From Symmachiella macrocystis (GTDB taxonomy: Bacteria > Planctomycetota > Planctomycetia > Planctomycetales > Planctomycetaceae), in NCBI RefSeq assembly GCF_007860075.1, contig NZ_SJPP01000003.1, positions 975,426 through 1,039,425 on the forward strand: a stretch of 64,000 nucleotides of DNA. The letters are read 5' to 3'. The notes below the pieces were generated by a model. The model saw only the letters and a program-made list of their open reading frames with translations. It did no database searches and was not told the DNA's origin. The position numbers and the translations under genes are program-made. Below are positions 26,569-36,083 of this stretch, one piece after another; the stretch's first letter is position 1; the number at the start of each line of letters is the position of its first letter.

Positions 26569-29500
26569 ATGCTTTTCCGCGCACGATCAACTTCCACGTC
26601 CACGCAAACCCCTGAAGCGGACACTGCTTCGCTGCTCTCGCGTTTGATCGGCTGCGCACTTCCCAAGCAACTTCGGCCACGCAATTCGCGCTCCACCGAT
26701 TCGTTGAAATTCGAGACGCTGGAAAGCCGTCTCGTCATGTCCGGCAGCCTTGAGCTGAATGGCGGGATTGAAGAGGACAATAACACAGGTCACCCTCAGT
26801 TATGTGGCTGTGGCTGCTGCGGCGCTGGATACTTCAACGAACTGAACACCCTCGAATTGAATTCGACCTCTGACGAATCAGGAGACGGAGAACAATTCCC
26901 GCTGGAAAGTCTGCCGTTGCTCTCCAGCAATTCCAACGCATCGGTGAAATTGTATCTGGATTTTGACGGACACTTCGAATCCAATTGGGGCTCCTATAGC
27001 AATATCACAACGCCGGCTTTTAGCCTGGATGGAGATTACAGCTCATTCAGTACCGCCGAAATCAATTCGATCACCGAAATCTGGCAACGCGTCTCTGAGG
27101 ACTATGCCTCTTTCAACATCGACGTGACCACGATTGATCCCGGCGACTTCAGCAATGGAAATGCCCTGCGGGTGGCCATTGGCGGCAACAGTAGTTGGTA
27201 CAGCAGCGGCGCGGGGGGCGTGGCCTACATCAATACGTTCACCAACTCCATCGTGAACACGGTCTACGTGTTTCCCGACAATCTGGCAAAAAACGCCAAA
27301 TACATCGCCGAGGCATCATCGCATGAAGCGGGGCATGGGTTCGGGCTGAGACATCAAAGCACATATGACAACGGCGTTAGGACCAACGAATACAATCCAG
27401 GCAGCGGCGACTGGGCGCCGATCATGGGGGTTTCGTATTACAAAGCGCGGACCACTTGGCACGATGGCAATTCGACATCAGCCAATACGTATCAAGACGA
27501 CATGGCGGTCATTGCGCGGGGGACAAACGGCTTTGGTTATCGGACCGACGATCATGGCGATATCAATTCGGCAACGACCTTGTCCTTCGCCGGCAATAAT
27601 GCGACCGCTTCGGGTATCATCGAACGCATGAGCGATGAAGACGCGTTCTCCTTCTCGACAACCGGGGGGCAAGTGGACTTGTCCGTCAATGTCGCTGAAG
27701 TCGGCGCAAATCTGGACTCCGTCATCGAGTTGCGGACCGCATCCGGTCAACTGATTGCCACCGCCGACCCGTCGGGAAGCTACGGAGCTGTTATTTCGAC
27801 CAATGTCGCCGCCGGTGATTATGTGCTGATCGTCCGTAGCACCGGTGAATACGGTTCGGTGGGACAATTCACGGTTTCGGCAACCCGCAGTGATTCCGCT
27901 TCGACGAACGAAATCTCGATTACTGGAAACACCTCGGTGGCAGCAGGCGAGTTGTACACGTTGAATCTCACAGAAGCCAATGCCCAATCCTCAACGATCA
28001 GCAGTTGGACCATCAATTGGGGCGATGGCAACATTCAGACCATCAATGGAAACCCCAGTACGGTCACCCACGTTTACGCCGAAGGTCCGAATGCGTTCAG
28101 TATTTCCGCAACCGCCACCGACGCCGCAGGCACCTACCAATCCAACACGTTGACGGTCGATGTATTCGATCCCGCACCGGAATTGGCGATTTCCGGTTCG
28201 AGCATTGTGGCAGAAGGTTCGACTTACGCACTAGGTCTCTCAGCCGATGGCAGTGGCGCAGCAACGATCACGGAGTGGACCATCAACTGGGGCGACGGCA
28301 CGATCCAGACCATCAACGGCAATCCCAACTCCGCCAGCCACGTCTACGCCGATGGCACTGCTGCTTACACAATCCAAGCGACCGCCACCAACGCGACCGG
28401 CACATTTTCCGCCAACACGCAAGCCGTCACGGTGAACAACGTCGATGCCACGTTGAATATTTCCGGAAATAGTTCGGTTGGCGAAGGCATCACTTATACG
28501 CTGTTCCTTGCCTCCACTGACCCTGGTGCGGATACGATCAGTAGCTGGACGATCAACTGGGGTGACGGCACGATCCAAACGATTAACGGTGATCCGACTT
28601 ACGCGACGCACGTCTACGTGGGCAGCGGACAGTATGCGATCTCTGCCACCGCTAGCGACGAAGATGGCAGTTACCTGTCAAACGCCGTGGCGGTTAACGT
28701 CCAAGAAGTCGCTCCGCAATTGAGTATCGCCGGCTCGGGAAACACTGCGGAAGGTTCGACCTACAACCTAACGCTCAATGCCGATGGCAGCGGTGCCGAC
28801 ACGATCTCGCAGTGGACCATCAACTGGGGTGACGGCACAATTGAGACAATCAACGGCAATCCCAACTCGGCAAGTCATGTTTACGCCGACGGTACTGCCG
28901 CCTTCACAATCCAAGCGACCGCCACCAACGCGGCCGGAACATTTTCCGCTAATAACCTGGCCGTCACGGTGAACAACGTCGACGCAACCTTGAACATTTC
29001 GGGAAACAGTTCGGTTGGTGAAGGCAACACCTATACACTGAACCTCTCCTCCACCGATCCCGGCGCGGACACGATCAATAGCTGGACGATCAACTGGGGT
29101 GACGGCACGATTCAAACGATCAACGGCGATCCGACCTACGCCACGCACATCTACGCGGGCAGCGGACAGTATGCGATCTCTGCCACCGCTAGTGATGAAG
29201 ATGGTAGCTACCAGTCCAACGCCATGGCGGTAAATGTTCAAGAAGTCGCTCCGCAATTAAATATCTCCGGCTCAGGAAACACTGCCGAAGGTTTGTCTTA
29301 CAACCTGACACTGAATGCCGATGGCAGCGGTGCCGACACGATCACGCAGTGGACGATCAATTGGGGCGACGGCACGATTGAGACGATTAACGGCAACCCC
29401 AACTCCGCCAGCCATGTCTACGCCGACGGTACTGCCGCCTTCACAATCCAAGCGACCGCCACCAACGCGGCCGGCACATTTTCCGCCAATACGCAGGCCG

Positions 29501-32178
29501 TCACGGTAAACAACGTCGACGCCACGCTCAATATTGTCGGCAACAGTTCGATCGACGAGGGCGAAACCTACACGCTGAGTCTCTCTTCCACTGATCCCGG
29601 TGCCGACACAATCAGCAGTTGGACGATCAATTGGGGTGACGGCACGATCGAAACGATTAACGGTGATCCCTCTTCTGCCACGCACCTCTACACCGGTGGT
29701 GGACAGTATGCGATCTCTGCTACCGCTAGCGACGAGGATGGCAGTTACCAGTCCAACGCTGTGGCGGTCAATGTCGTCGCGGACTTGGGTCCGGTGTTAA
29801 ATTTCAACGACTACACAATCGACTCATATGCGGGACGCCAAGACAAGAACGGAACGGTGAGCATCGAAGATGAAGGAGCAACGCTAAGGCTGGTCGGCAA
29901 CCTATGGAAAAGCATTGAGTTGCCCACGACGATCACAGCCGACACCGTGCTGGAATTCGATTTCCGCAGTTCGGCGCAAGGAGAAATCCACACTATCGGG
30001 TTCGACAACGATTTATCTCTCAGTCCAGAGTTCAGTTTCCAATTGTACGGAACGCAGAATTATGGATTCAGCGACTTTCGCAACTATGAGAATGACGCAC
30101 CCGGCACGGTCCATTATCGCATCCCTGTCGGCGAATTCTTCACAGGAAGCATGCAGTGGCTGACATTTGGAAATGATCATGACGTCGCTGGCGCCGATGG
30201 AGAGAGCGTTTATTCCAACATCAAGATTTATGACTCGTCGGCAAGCGTATCAATCTCAGGATCGAACGTGAGTGACGAGGGTTCCGAGTACGTCTTGTCG
30301 CTCAACGGCGGCCAACAGATCGACCCCATTAGCAGTTGGGAAATCAATTGGGGTGATGGCACGATTGAGACGATCAACGGCAACCCCAACTCCGCCAGCC
30401 ATGTCTACGCCGACGGTACTGCCGCCTTCACAATCCAAGCGACCGCCACCAACGCGGCCGGCACATTTTCTGCCAATACGCAGGCCGTCACGGTGAATAA
30501 CGTCGACGCAACGCTCAATATTGTCGGTAACAGTTCGATCGAAGAGGGCGAAACCTACACGCTGAGTCTCTCTTCCACTGATCCCGGTGCCGACACAATC
30601 AGCAGTTGGACAATCAATTGGGGTGACGGCACGATTCAATCGATCAATGGTGATCCGACTTACGCGACGCACGTCTATGCGGCTGGTGGACAGTTTACAA
30701 TCTCTGCGACGGCCAGCGATGAAGATGGTACGTATCAATCCAACTCATTCGGTCTCAGCGTGATTGGAGCGGCTCCGCAATTAAGTATCTCCGGCTCAGG
30801 AAACACTGCCGAAGGTTCGTCTTACAACCTGACACTGAATGCCGATGGCAGCGGTGCCGACACGATCACGCAGTGGACGATCAATTGGGGCGACGGCACG
30901 ATTGAGACGATTAACGGCAACCCCAACTCCGCCAGCCATGTCTATGCCGACGGTACTGCCGCCTTCACAATCCAAGCCACCGCCACTAACAGCGCCGGCA
31001 CATTTTCCGCCAATACACTGGCCATTACGGTGAACAACGTCGACGCAACGTTGAACATTTCGGGAAACAGCTCGGTTGGCGAAGGCAATACTTATACGTT
31101 GTTCCTCGCCTCCACCGACCCCGGTGCGGATACGATCAGTAGCTGGACGATCAACTGGGGTGACGGCACGCTTCAAACGATTAACGGTGATCCAACTTAC
31201 GCGACGCACGTCTACGCGGGCAGCGGCCAGTATGCGATCTCCGCTACCGCTAGCGACGAGGATGGCAGTTACCAGTCCAACGCTGTGGCGGTCAATGTCG
31301 TCGCGGACTTGGGTCCGGTGTTAAATTTCAACGACTACACAATCGACTCATATGCGGGACGCCAAGACAAGAACGGAACGGTGAGCATCGAAGATGAAGG
31401 AGCAACGCTAAGGCTGGTCGGCAACCTATGGAAAAGCATTGAGTTGCCCACGACGATCACAGCCGACACCGTGCTGGAATTCGATTTCCGCAGTTCGGCG
31501 CAAGGAGAAATCCACACTATCGGGTTCGACAACGATTTATCTCTCAGTCCAGAGTTCAGTTTCCAATTGTACGGAACGCAGAATTATGGATTCAGCGACT
31601 TTCGCAACTATGAGAATGACGCACCCGGCACGGTCCATTATCGCATCCCTGTCGGCGAATTCTTCACAGGAAGCATGCAGTGGCTGACATTTGGAAATGA
31701 TCATGACGTCGCTGGCGCCGATGGAGAGAGCGTTTATTCCAACATCAAGATTTATGACTCGTCGGCAAGCGTATCAATCTCAGGATCGAACGTGAGTGAC
31801 GAGGGTTCCGAGTACGTCTTGTCGCTCAACGGCGGCCAACAGATCGACCCCATTAGCAGTTGGGAAATCAATTGGGGTGATGGCACGATTGAGACGATCA
31901 ACGGAGACAGTGCCGTAGCGGGCGTCCATGGAGACGGGGAATACTATAAAGTTTCCAAAGAAAGCAGCCAGACTGCTGTTGAGTTGTCCCGGAATTCTCA
32001 GCAGACACAATCGGGCAATAGCATTTCGACTGGCACGGTAAATCGTCTTGCCCGGTGGGAGCAATGGTTTACTATCCAAGCAAACTCAACAAACTATCAA
32101 CCGCTGTTCCCGGCGTCGCAGTCCGACGAGATTGATCCAAGAGAATTATTCTTCGCGGAATACGGCAAAGAGGTGTAA
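26569..32178 (+). CDS. Giant secreted metzincin-like protein with tandem PKD-like repeats
   Basis: A 1869-residue protein under a c-di-GMP riboswitch. Residues 50-60 (ETLESRLVMSG) resemble the LEPR-XLL motif near the N-termini of planctomycete surface proteins. A Cys-rich patch (CGCGCCG) at 79-85 follows. Residues about 120-320 form a metalloprotease domain with HEAGHGFGLRH (252-262, HExxHxxGxxH) and a likely Met-turn at IMG (285-287). A PPC-like beta domain (about 345-440) comes next. From about 445 onward are PKD-like units (WTINWGDGTIQTING, HVYA) in two alternating types, giving a 179-residue super-repeat. Two copies of a jelly-roll-like domain (VLNFNDYTIDSYAG onward) are interspersed. The C-terminal 85 residues are unlike the repeats. 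The start has GGAGG 9 bases upstream; an in-frame TTG at 26512 lies inside the riboswitch. Likely role: matrix or surface adhesion with proteolysis. Confidence 0.9.
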   Translation: MLFRARSTSTSTQTPEADTASLLSRLIGCALPKQLRPRNSRSTDSLKFETLESRLVMSGSLELNGGIEEDNNTGHPQLCGCGCCGAGYFNELNTLELNSTSDESGDGEQFPLESLPLLSSNSNASVKLYLDFDGHFESNWGSYSNITTPAFSLDGDYSSFSTAEINSITEIWQRVSEDYASFNIDVTTIDPGDFSNGNALRVAIGGNSSWYSSGAGGVAYINTFTNSIVNTVYVFPDNLAKNAKYIAEASSHEAGHGFGLRHQSTYDNGVRTNEYNPGSGDWAPIMGVSYYKARTTWHDGNSTSANTYQDDMAVIARGTNGFGYRTDDHGDINSATTLSFAGNNATASGIIERMSDEDAFSFSTTGGQVDLSVNVAEVGANLDSVIELRTASGQLIATADPSGSYGAVISTNVAAGDYVLIVRSTGEYGSVGQFTVSATRSDSASTNEISITGNTSVAAGELYTLNLTEANAQSSTISSWTINWGDGNIQTINGNPSTVTHVYAEGPNAFSISATATDAAGTYQSNTLTVDVFDPAPELAISGSSIVAEGSTYALGLSADGSGAATITEWTINWGDGTIQTINGNPNSASHVYADGTAAYTIQATATNATGTFSANTQAVTVNNVDATLNISGNSSVGEGITYTLFLASTDPGADTISSWTINWGDGTIQTINGDPTYATHVYVGSGQYAISATASDEDGSYLSNAVAVNVQEVAPQLSIAGSGNTAEGSTYNLTLNADGSGADTISQWTINWGDGTIETINGNPNSASHVYADGTAAFTIQATATNAAGTFSANNLAVTVNNVDATLNISGNSSVGEGNTYTLNLSSTDPGADTINSWTINWGDGTIQTINGDPTYATHIYAGSGQYAISATASDEDGSYQSNAMAVNVQEVAPQLNISGSGNTAEGLSYNLTLNADGSGADTITQWTINWGDGTIETINGNPNSASHVYADGTAAFTIQATATNAAGTFSANTQAVTVNNVDATLNIVGNSSIDEGETYTLSLSSTDPGADTISSWTINWGDGTIETINGDPSSATHLYTGGGQYAISATASDEDGSYQSNAVAVNVVADLGPVLNFNDYTIDSYAGRQDKNGTVSIEDEGATLRLVGNLWKSIELPTTITADTVLEFDFRSSAQGEIHTIGFDNDLSLSPEFSFQLYGTQNYGFSDFRNYENDAPGTVHYRIPVGEFFTGSMQWLTFGNDHDVAGADGESVYSNIKIYDSSASVSISGSNVSDEGSEYVLSLNGGQQIDPISSWEINWGDGTIETINGNPNSASHVYADGTAAFTIQATATNAAGTFSANTQAVTVNNVDATLNIVGNSSIEEGETYTLSLSSTDPGADTISSWTINWGDGTIQSINGDPTYATHVYAAGGQFTISATASDEDGTYQSNSFGLSVIGAAPQLSISGSGNTAEGSSYNLTLNADGSGADTITQWTINWGDGTIETINGNPNSASHVYADGTAAFTIQATATNSAGTFSANTLAITVNNVDATLNISGNSSVGEGNTYTLFLASTDPGADTISSWTINWGDGTLQTINGDPTYATHVYAGSGQYAISATASDEDGSYQSNAVAVNVVADLGPVLNFNDYTIDSYAGRQDKNGTVSIEDEGATLRLVGNLWKSIELPTTITADTVLEFDFRSSAQGEIHTIGFDNDLSLSPEFSFQLYGTQNYGFSDFRNYENDAPGTVHYRIPVGEFFTGSMQWLTFGNDHDVAGADGESVYSNIKIYDSSASVSISGSNVSDEGSEYVLSLNGGQQIDPISSWEINWGDGTIETINGDSAVAGVHGDGEYYKVSKESSQTAVELSRNSQQTQSGNSISTGTVNRLARWEQWFTIQANSTNYQPLFPASQSDEIDPRELFFAEYGKEV
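29719..30380 (+). repeat. 662-bp perfect direct repeat, copy 1
   Basis: This segment is identical, base for base in my line-by-line comparison, to 31243-31904 (offset 1524 = 508 codons). It encodes the end of a PKD-like unit, the whole jelly-roll-like domain and the start of the next PKD-like unit. Surrounding repeats at the same offset have scattered differences, so the identity is sharply bounded. Confidence 0.95.
31243..31904 (+). repeat. 662-bp perfect direct repeat, copy 2
   Basis: Second copy of the segment at 29719-30380. At its right end the reading frame switches to a unique C-terminal sequence (GDSAVAGVHGDGEYY) rather than continuing into another PKD unit. This suggests that the duplication is truncated here. 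Confidence 0.95.
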
Positions 32179-32310
32179 TAAACCTGTTGCGTAAAGCAAT
32201 CATCCGGGGTACTCCCAAACCAATACGGCGGCAGCGCATTGTCGCTCGTTTCTGTTGGCGGGCGGAATACCGACCTAAAACACTCAATGGACTCACCGTC
32301 GCGTGCCGCT

Positions 32311-33108
32311 TCAGGCGGGCGGCTGGGTGAGTTGTTTGACGCGAACTTCCATGCGTAATAGCTCCACGGGATCGCCGAACTGGGTGTAAACAGCTACATC
32401 GGCCGCGTCCCGGCCGTAGGCGATGGCTACGCGGCCCCCGCGCAAGTTGTCCTGCGTGGGGTCGAAGGTATACCACCTGCCGCCGACGTATGCCTCGAAC
32501 CAAGCGTGAAGATCCATCGGCTGCAGCGTTGCCAGATAGCCGACCACCATCCGGGCCGGGATTGCCAGCGCACGACATAGTGCGATGCCCAAGTGGGCCA
32601 TATCGCGACAGACGGCTTGCGAGTGTTCATTCACTTCGCAGGCGCTAATGATCTGTTGCCCTGCTCCCGGCGCGTATTGGATCGTCGTACGAATGTAATC
32701 GACGATGGCTTGGCACTGATCGTACCCGGCCCAATGCCCCGCTACGATCGATGACGCCATTTCAGCGAAGCGATCGGACTCACAATATCGACTGGGCAAC
32801 AAGAAAGGCAATGTCGAGTCCGGTAAGTCTTGTACTTCGACAAATGAAGCCCCCGGAGCGGCATCGGACTCCTCAGCCGATTCGATATCGGCGGTCGTGC
32901 GAATTGAAAAGGGACCAGATGGACCCACCAACCGTTGGCACAGGTTCCCAAACGGGTCGGTGAATTCGACTGCCGGCACGCTGGGGGAAAGCAGATACTC
33001 TTCGCGGGCAATCCACTGCTGCGTACCGCTCCGCGGTCGGAGCATCAACAAAAATGGCGTCGCCACCGGAAAGTCGAATTCGAGCAAACAAGAAGCGCGC
33101 AACCACAT
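32311..33108 (-). CDS. Transglutaminase-like cysteine protease-fold protein
   Basis: A 265-residue cytoplasmic-looking protein. The N-terminal half is the beta-rich region that commonly precedes bacterial transglutaminase-like domains ([12 protein letters not shown]). The C-terminal half has the Cys-His-Asp triad: Cys167 in [11 protein letters not shown], His201 in DLHAWFEAY and Asp216 in YTFDPTQDN. Related proteins act as proteases, peptidases or amide-bond modifiers, and some sit beside alpha-E/circularly permuted ATP-grasp genes, not seen here. Start 33108 is preferred over 33204 because the domain begins there. The adjacent methyltransferase and acetyltransferase genes run in the same direction. 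Confidence 0.85.
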   Translation of the reverse strand: MWLRASCLLEFDFPVATPFLLMLRPRSGTQQWIAREEYLLSPSVPAVEFTDPFGNLCQRLVGPSGPFSIRTTADIESAEESDAAPGASFVEVQDLPDSTLPFLLPSRYCESDRFAEMASSIVAGHWAGYDQCQAIVDYIRTTIQYAPGAGQQIISACEVNEHSQAVCRDMAHLGIALCRALAIPARMVVGYLATLQPMDLHAWFEAYVGGRWYTFDPTQDNLRGGRVAIAYGRDAADVAVYTQFGDPVELLRMEVRVKQLTQPPA

Positions 33109-33232
33109 GATTTGATCTTCGTTATAAAGCAGGGGCAACGGAGGGCAGGACGCAGGATTGTAGGGAGCAATGCGCTCACTCGACAAGCCCCTCTCTCGAA
33201 GCACCGCTGCTTAAAAAACGTGCACGGAATCG

Positions 33233-33919
33233 TCAGGCAATTTCTCCGGCTGTTATTAACACGACGTCTTTGCCTACAAACTCCAGCTCGGCATTCCACT
33301 GCGTTGCTAGCCAAACAAAGGTCGCCCGGGAAAAGAAACTGACGTGGGTCAGGTCGTCTTTGTAGTGCCAGCCGGCGAACGCGGCTTGGTCGAGCGACAG
33401 TTTCGTCATGATCCCCAATAGCCCACACGGCTTCACACAGCTCCAGATTCGCGCTAAACCGTCTGCCGGCCGGCAGAAGTGTTCGACGACTTCGCTGGCG
33501 GTGACAAAATCGTATTGCTTTGCCAGCGGAGCGGTGTCAGCGGCGTAATGGGGATCATAAATCGCCATCGTATGCCCCGCCTCCTCGAACATTACCGACA
33601 ACGTTGGCCCTGGCCCCGACCCAAAATCCAGCCCGCTGCTCGCCTCGGCGACTCGACCATGAACTGGTTCAAAAACGCGGCTAAGAAACCGCCGATAACC
33701 CTCGTCCTCCGGCGAGTTTTGATGCAAATCATACTCCGCCTTCTCCGCTGAGCGCGAGAGATGGTAAAGGGGCGGGACGAAGATCAACTCACAATTCTCG
33801 CACCGCAGATATTCGCGAAACTGGTCGGTATGCCAGGGCACAATGCCTGCTGCAGCACACAGGGGGCACCTTGTCTGTTTCACAAATTGCGAATTGGTGT
33901 CGGTGGGAGGATTGGGCAT
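33233..33919 (-). CDS. Class I SAM-dependent methyltransferase with N-terminal zinc ribbon
   Basis: A 228-residue protein. An N-terminal zinc-ribbon (CPLC near residue 18, then CENC near 40) precedes a Methyltransf_23-type domain. The SAM-binding glycine motif is LDFGSGPGPT near 96, the acidic motif II follows in IYDPHY, and ASEVVEHF is motif III/IV. The layout resembles sugar or small-molecule C/O-methyltransferases with a zinc-binding head. The start is uncertain: 33919 begins a plausible protein, but 33973 is also in frame. The gene lies 67 bases beyond the end of an acetyltransferase gene and may share its transcript. Confidence 0.83.
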   Translation of the reverse strand: MPNPPTDTNSQFVKQTRCPLCAAAGIVPWHTDQFREYLRCENCELIFVPPLYHLSRSAEKAEYDLHQNSPEDEGYRRFLSRVFEPVHGRVAEASSGLDFGSGPGPTLSVMFEEAGHTMAIYDPHYAADTAPLAKQYDFVTASEVVEHFCRPADGLARIWSCVKPCGLLGIMTKLSLDQAAFAGWHYKDDLTHVSFFSRATFVWLATQWNAELEFVGKDVVLITAGEIA

Positions 33920-33986
33920 ACGGCTTGGATCATCGTTGTTTCGGCGGCGGATGCAATGGGTGGGAAGATTCAATCAAGACCAAGCA

Positions 33987-34442
33987 TCAGACAACATCCG
34001 ATGTTAAATTTAAACAATGGGTGGAATCGTTCGATTCCACAATCGGCACGAATCCAAGTTCTCGATAGAAACTGTCCCCTTGCTCCGTATTGGTCCGCAG
34101 ACGAAGCATGCGAAAACGGTGTTGTGAAATGTTGATCAACTCTAAAAGTAATGCGCGTCCCATACCACGTCGGCGAAATTGTCGAGACACATAAACGTGC
34201 CGCACCCGGCCAATGCATGTATCCAATGCATAGGGATCGACGTTGAGCCCACCCACTCCAACCGGAACACCGTCGTTCCAAATGAGGAATAGCACCTCAC
34301 CCCGTTGATCAAAAGAATTCTCTCCAGATTCCCAATCGCGCATGAGCCGCGATAGAAATTCAAACCCTTCGTCTAATGCTTCTTCGACGAGGGGTAAAAT
34401 GGGCGGGCATTCGGCTCCCATATATTGCTTGATGTGAAACAC
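33987..34442 (-). CDS. GNAT-family N-acetyltransferase
   Basis: A 151-residue GNAT-fold protein. Motif A, which binds acetyl-CoA pyrophosphate, is VSRQFRRRGMGRALLLEL near residues 84-101. Motif B ends in TEQGDSFYRELGFVPI. The substrate is not evident; possibilities include amino acids, antibiotics and protein N-termini. It lies 33 bases from the nitrilase-like gene and runs the same way as its neighbours. Confidence 0.88.
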   Translation of the reverse strand: MFHIKQYMGAECPPILPLVEEALDEGFEFLSRLMRDWESGENSFDQRGEVLFLIWNDGVPVGVGGLNVDPYALDTCIGRVRHVYVSRQFRRRGMGRALLLELINISQHRFRMLRLRTNTEQGDSFYRELGFVPIVESNDSTHCLNLTSDVV

Positions 34443-34475
34443 TTGCCTTTCTCCATAAGCCCCTCCAACCGCCCA

Positions 34476-35831
34476 TCAAGGCTTCGCCGGTTTCACCGGG
34501 GGGCGGTGGGGGGCGATTTGGGCTTTGAAGTCTCCCAGGCTGTGCCACAGCAGCGGTTGATTGAGATCGACTTCGGCGACAGCGATGCTGCCCCATTCCT
34601 TGCCTTGTGCTAGCAGCTTGCCGTCTTGACCGTAGACGGCTGAGATCATCCAGTTGGCGGCGACGTCGGTGTAGGTGCTGCTGATCACATAGACATGGTT
34701 TTCGCAGGCGCGGGCGGCGCCCAACATCGGGTTGCAGCCCCACACCGGCCAGGCGATCACCTCCGCCCCGCGATTGCTCAACTCGCGGGCGACTTCCGGG
34801 AAAAATCCGTCGTAGCAGACCATCATGCCCACTTTTCCAAAGCGCGTGTCGAAGACTGGATAGTCGTCGCCCGGCGTGATCCCGCCTTCGATCTCACCGC
34901 GGGGCAACGTCACCTTGCGGTATTTGCCAACCACTTTGCCATCGGGACCAATCAACACAGCGACGTTGTAGACAAGATGCTTGTCACGTTCCATCAGCCC
35001 CGCCACAATGTACAGATCATGTTGCTTGGCCAGTTTTCCAAAGTATCTGGTCGACGGGCCGGGAATCGGTTCCGCACTGTCGGCATAGGTGCCGCCGGTC
35101 CCATAGAAGGTCAACGTTTCGGGCAAAACAACCAGATCGACGTCCTGCTGGGCCGCCTTTTCAATCAACGGCTGAAACAGTTGGCACTTCTCCGCACTGG
35201 TCGTGCCCTCTCTGGGCTGGTAGTGCACGGTTGCCAGTCGCACCTTGCGCGGTTTTGGCGCTGTTGTTGGTGTGAGTTGCACGTCGGTCCATTCCACACG
35301 GCCTTGCGGCGCCCAGCGGTAGGACAACTCGATCACCGCTTGCGTCGCTTCACTCGGAGCGCGGTACACGGCTGAGACGGTCGTCCAACCATTTTCGTCG
35401 GTGCCGCGACGTGGTGGGTATTCCGGTTCGGCACGGGGACGCGATCCAGGATTGTAGGAGGCGGTCGAAATGGAATCGTGCTTGACCGGGCGGCCTTGTG
35501 AATTTTGCCACAATACGCGTGCGACAATCGCTCGCCGCGGATTCTCGATGCCGTCGACCTGAAACCGTGCAGAAAACTCATAGTATTTGCCGCCGGTGAC
35601 GTCCCGCGAGGTTTCCCACCAGCCGAACAAACCTTTGCGCTCATCCGCAGTGATCACAAAACTGCCCTTACCGCTTAGTCCTCCTTCAGGCAGGTAGGAA
35701 AACGCGGGGCGAATCTCCTCACGCAGCGATTTCGCCGCCCACCCGTCGGGGATTGCATCGTCCGCTGCCGTAAGAGGACTGGTGATCAGTAACAACGCTC
35801 CGAGCAATCCAACGGCTGTTTTGCAATGCAT
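34476..35831 (-). CDS. Secreted carbon-nitrogen hydrolase with N-terminal beta domain
   Basis: A 451-residue exported protein (signal peptide about 1-22). Residues 30-190 are a carbohydrate-binding-like beta sandwich. The catalytic nitrilase domain follows with the Glu-Lys-Cys triad: Glu238 (VVLPETLTFYG), Lys306 (KYRKVTLPRGE) and Cys339 (MVCYDGFFPEVA). The family hydrolyses amides or nitriles. Being secreted is unusual for nitrilase-superfamily enzymes but recurs in planctomycetes. The substrate is unknown. A divergent gene for a glycosidase-like propeller starts 252 bases away, so the pair may share control. Confidence 0.88.
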   Translation of the reverse strand: MHCKTAVGLLGALLLITSPLTAADDAIPDGWAAKSLREEIRPAFSYLPEGGLSGKGSFVITADERKGLFGWWETSRDVTGGKYYEFSARFQVDGIENPRRAIVARVLWQNSQGRPVKHDSISTASYNPGSRPRAEPEYPPRRGTDENGWTTVSAVYRAPSEATQAVIELSYRWAPQGRVEWTDVQLTPTTAPKPRKVRLATVHYQPREGTTSAEKCQLFQPLIEKAAQQDVDLVVLPETLTFYGTGGTYADSAEPIPGPSTRYFGKLAKQHDLYIVAGLMERDKHLVYNVAVLIGPDGKVVGKYRKVTLPRGEIEGGITPGDDYPVFDTRFGKVGMMVCYDGFFPEVARELSNRGAEVIAWPVWGCNPMLGAARACENHVYVISSTYTDVAANWMISAVYGQDGKLLAQGKEWGSIAVAEVDLNQPLLWHSLGDFKAQIAPHRPPVKPAKP

Positions 35832-36083
35832 CGTCGTTTTCCTGTAAAAAGTTCAGGCGAGGTATTCAGCGCGAGCGCGGCTGGCAGTTTCGTATTTCTT
35901 GAGGATAGCCGAATCTTGCCGGACGTTCCATGACGGTTTCGGTTTTCGACAATCCAAAGATTTCCGCCGCGGAGAAGTATTTCTAGCGCGCGTGATGTTA
36001 CAATAATCGCCAGCACCGCTCTGAGCTCGCGCGGTCTGCTTCAACATCGACTCCTCACAAATCCTTCTGTTGGAATTTGACCT
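35832..36083. promoter_or_regulatory. Divergent promoter region, nitrilase-like and propeller-like genes
   Basis: The 252 bases between two divergent secreted-protein genes must carry both promoters. I see no clear operator or terminator hairpin. A run of CAACATCGACTCCTC precedes the plus-strand start. Confidence 0.4.

Noticed and set aside
28240..31209. Series of similar minus-strand frames across the PKD-repeat gene
   Set aside because: They repeat because the coding strand repeats. Their translations (RRVSRITVNRLDRAVTPVDR type) are reverse-strand copies of the PKD motif, not separate genes.
28243..31910. Possible CRISPR-like or satellite array
   Set aside because: The repeats are long, in frame and translate to PKD-like domains; there are no short spacers, so this is not CRISPR.
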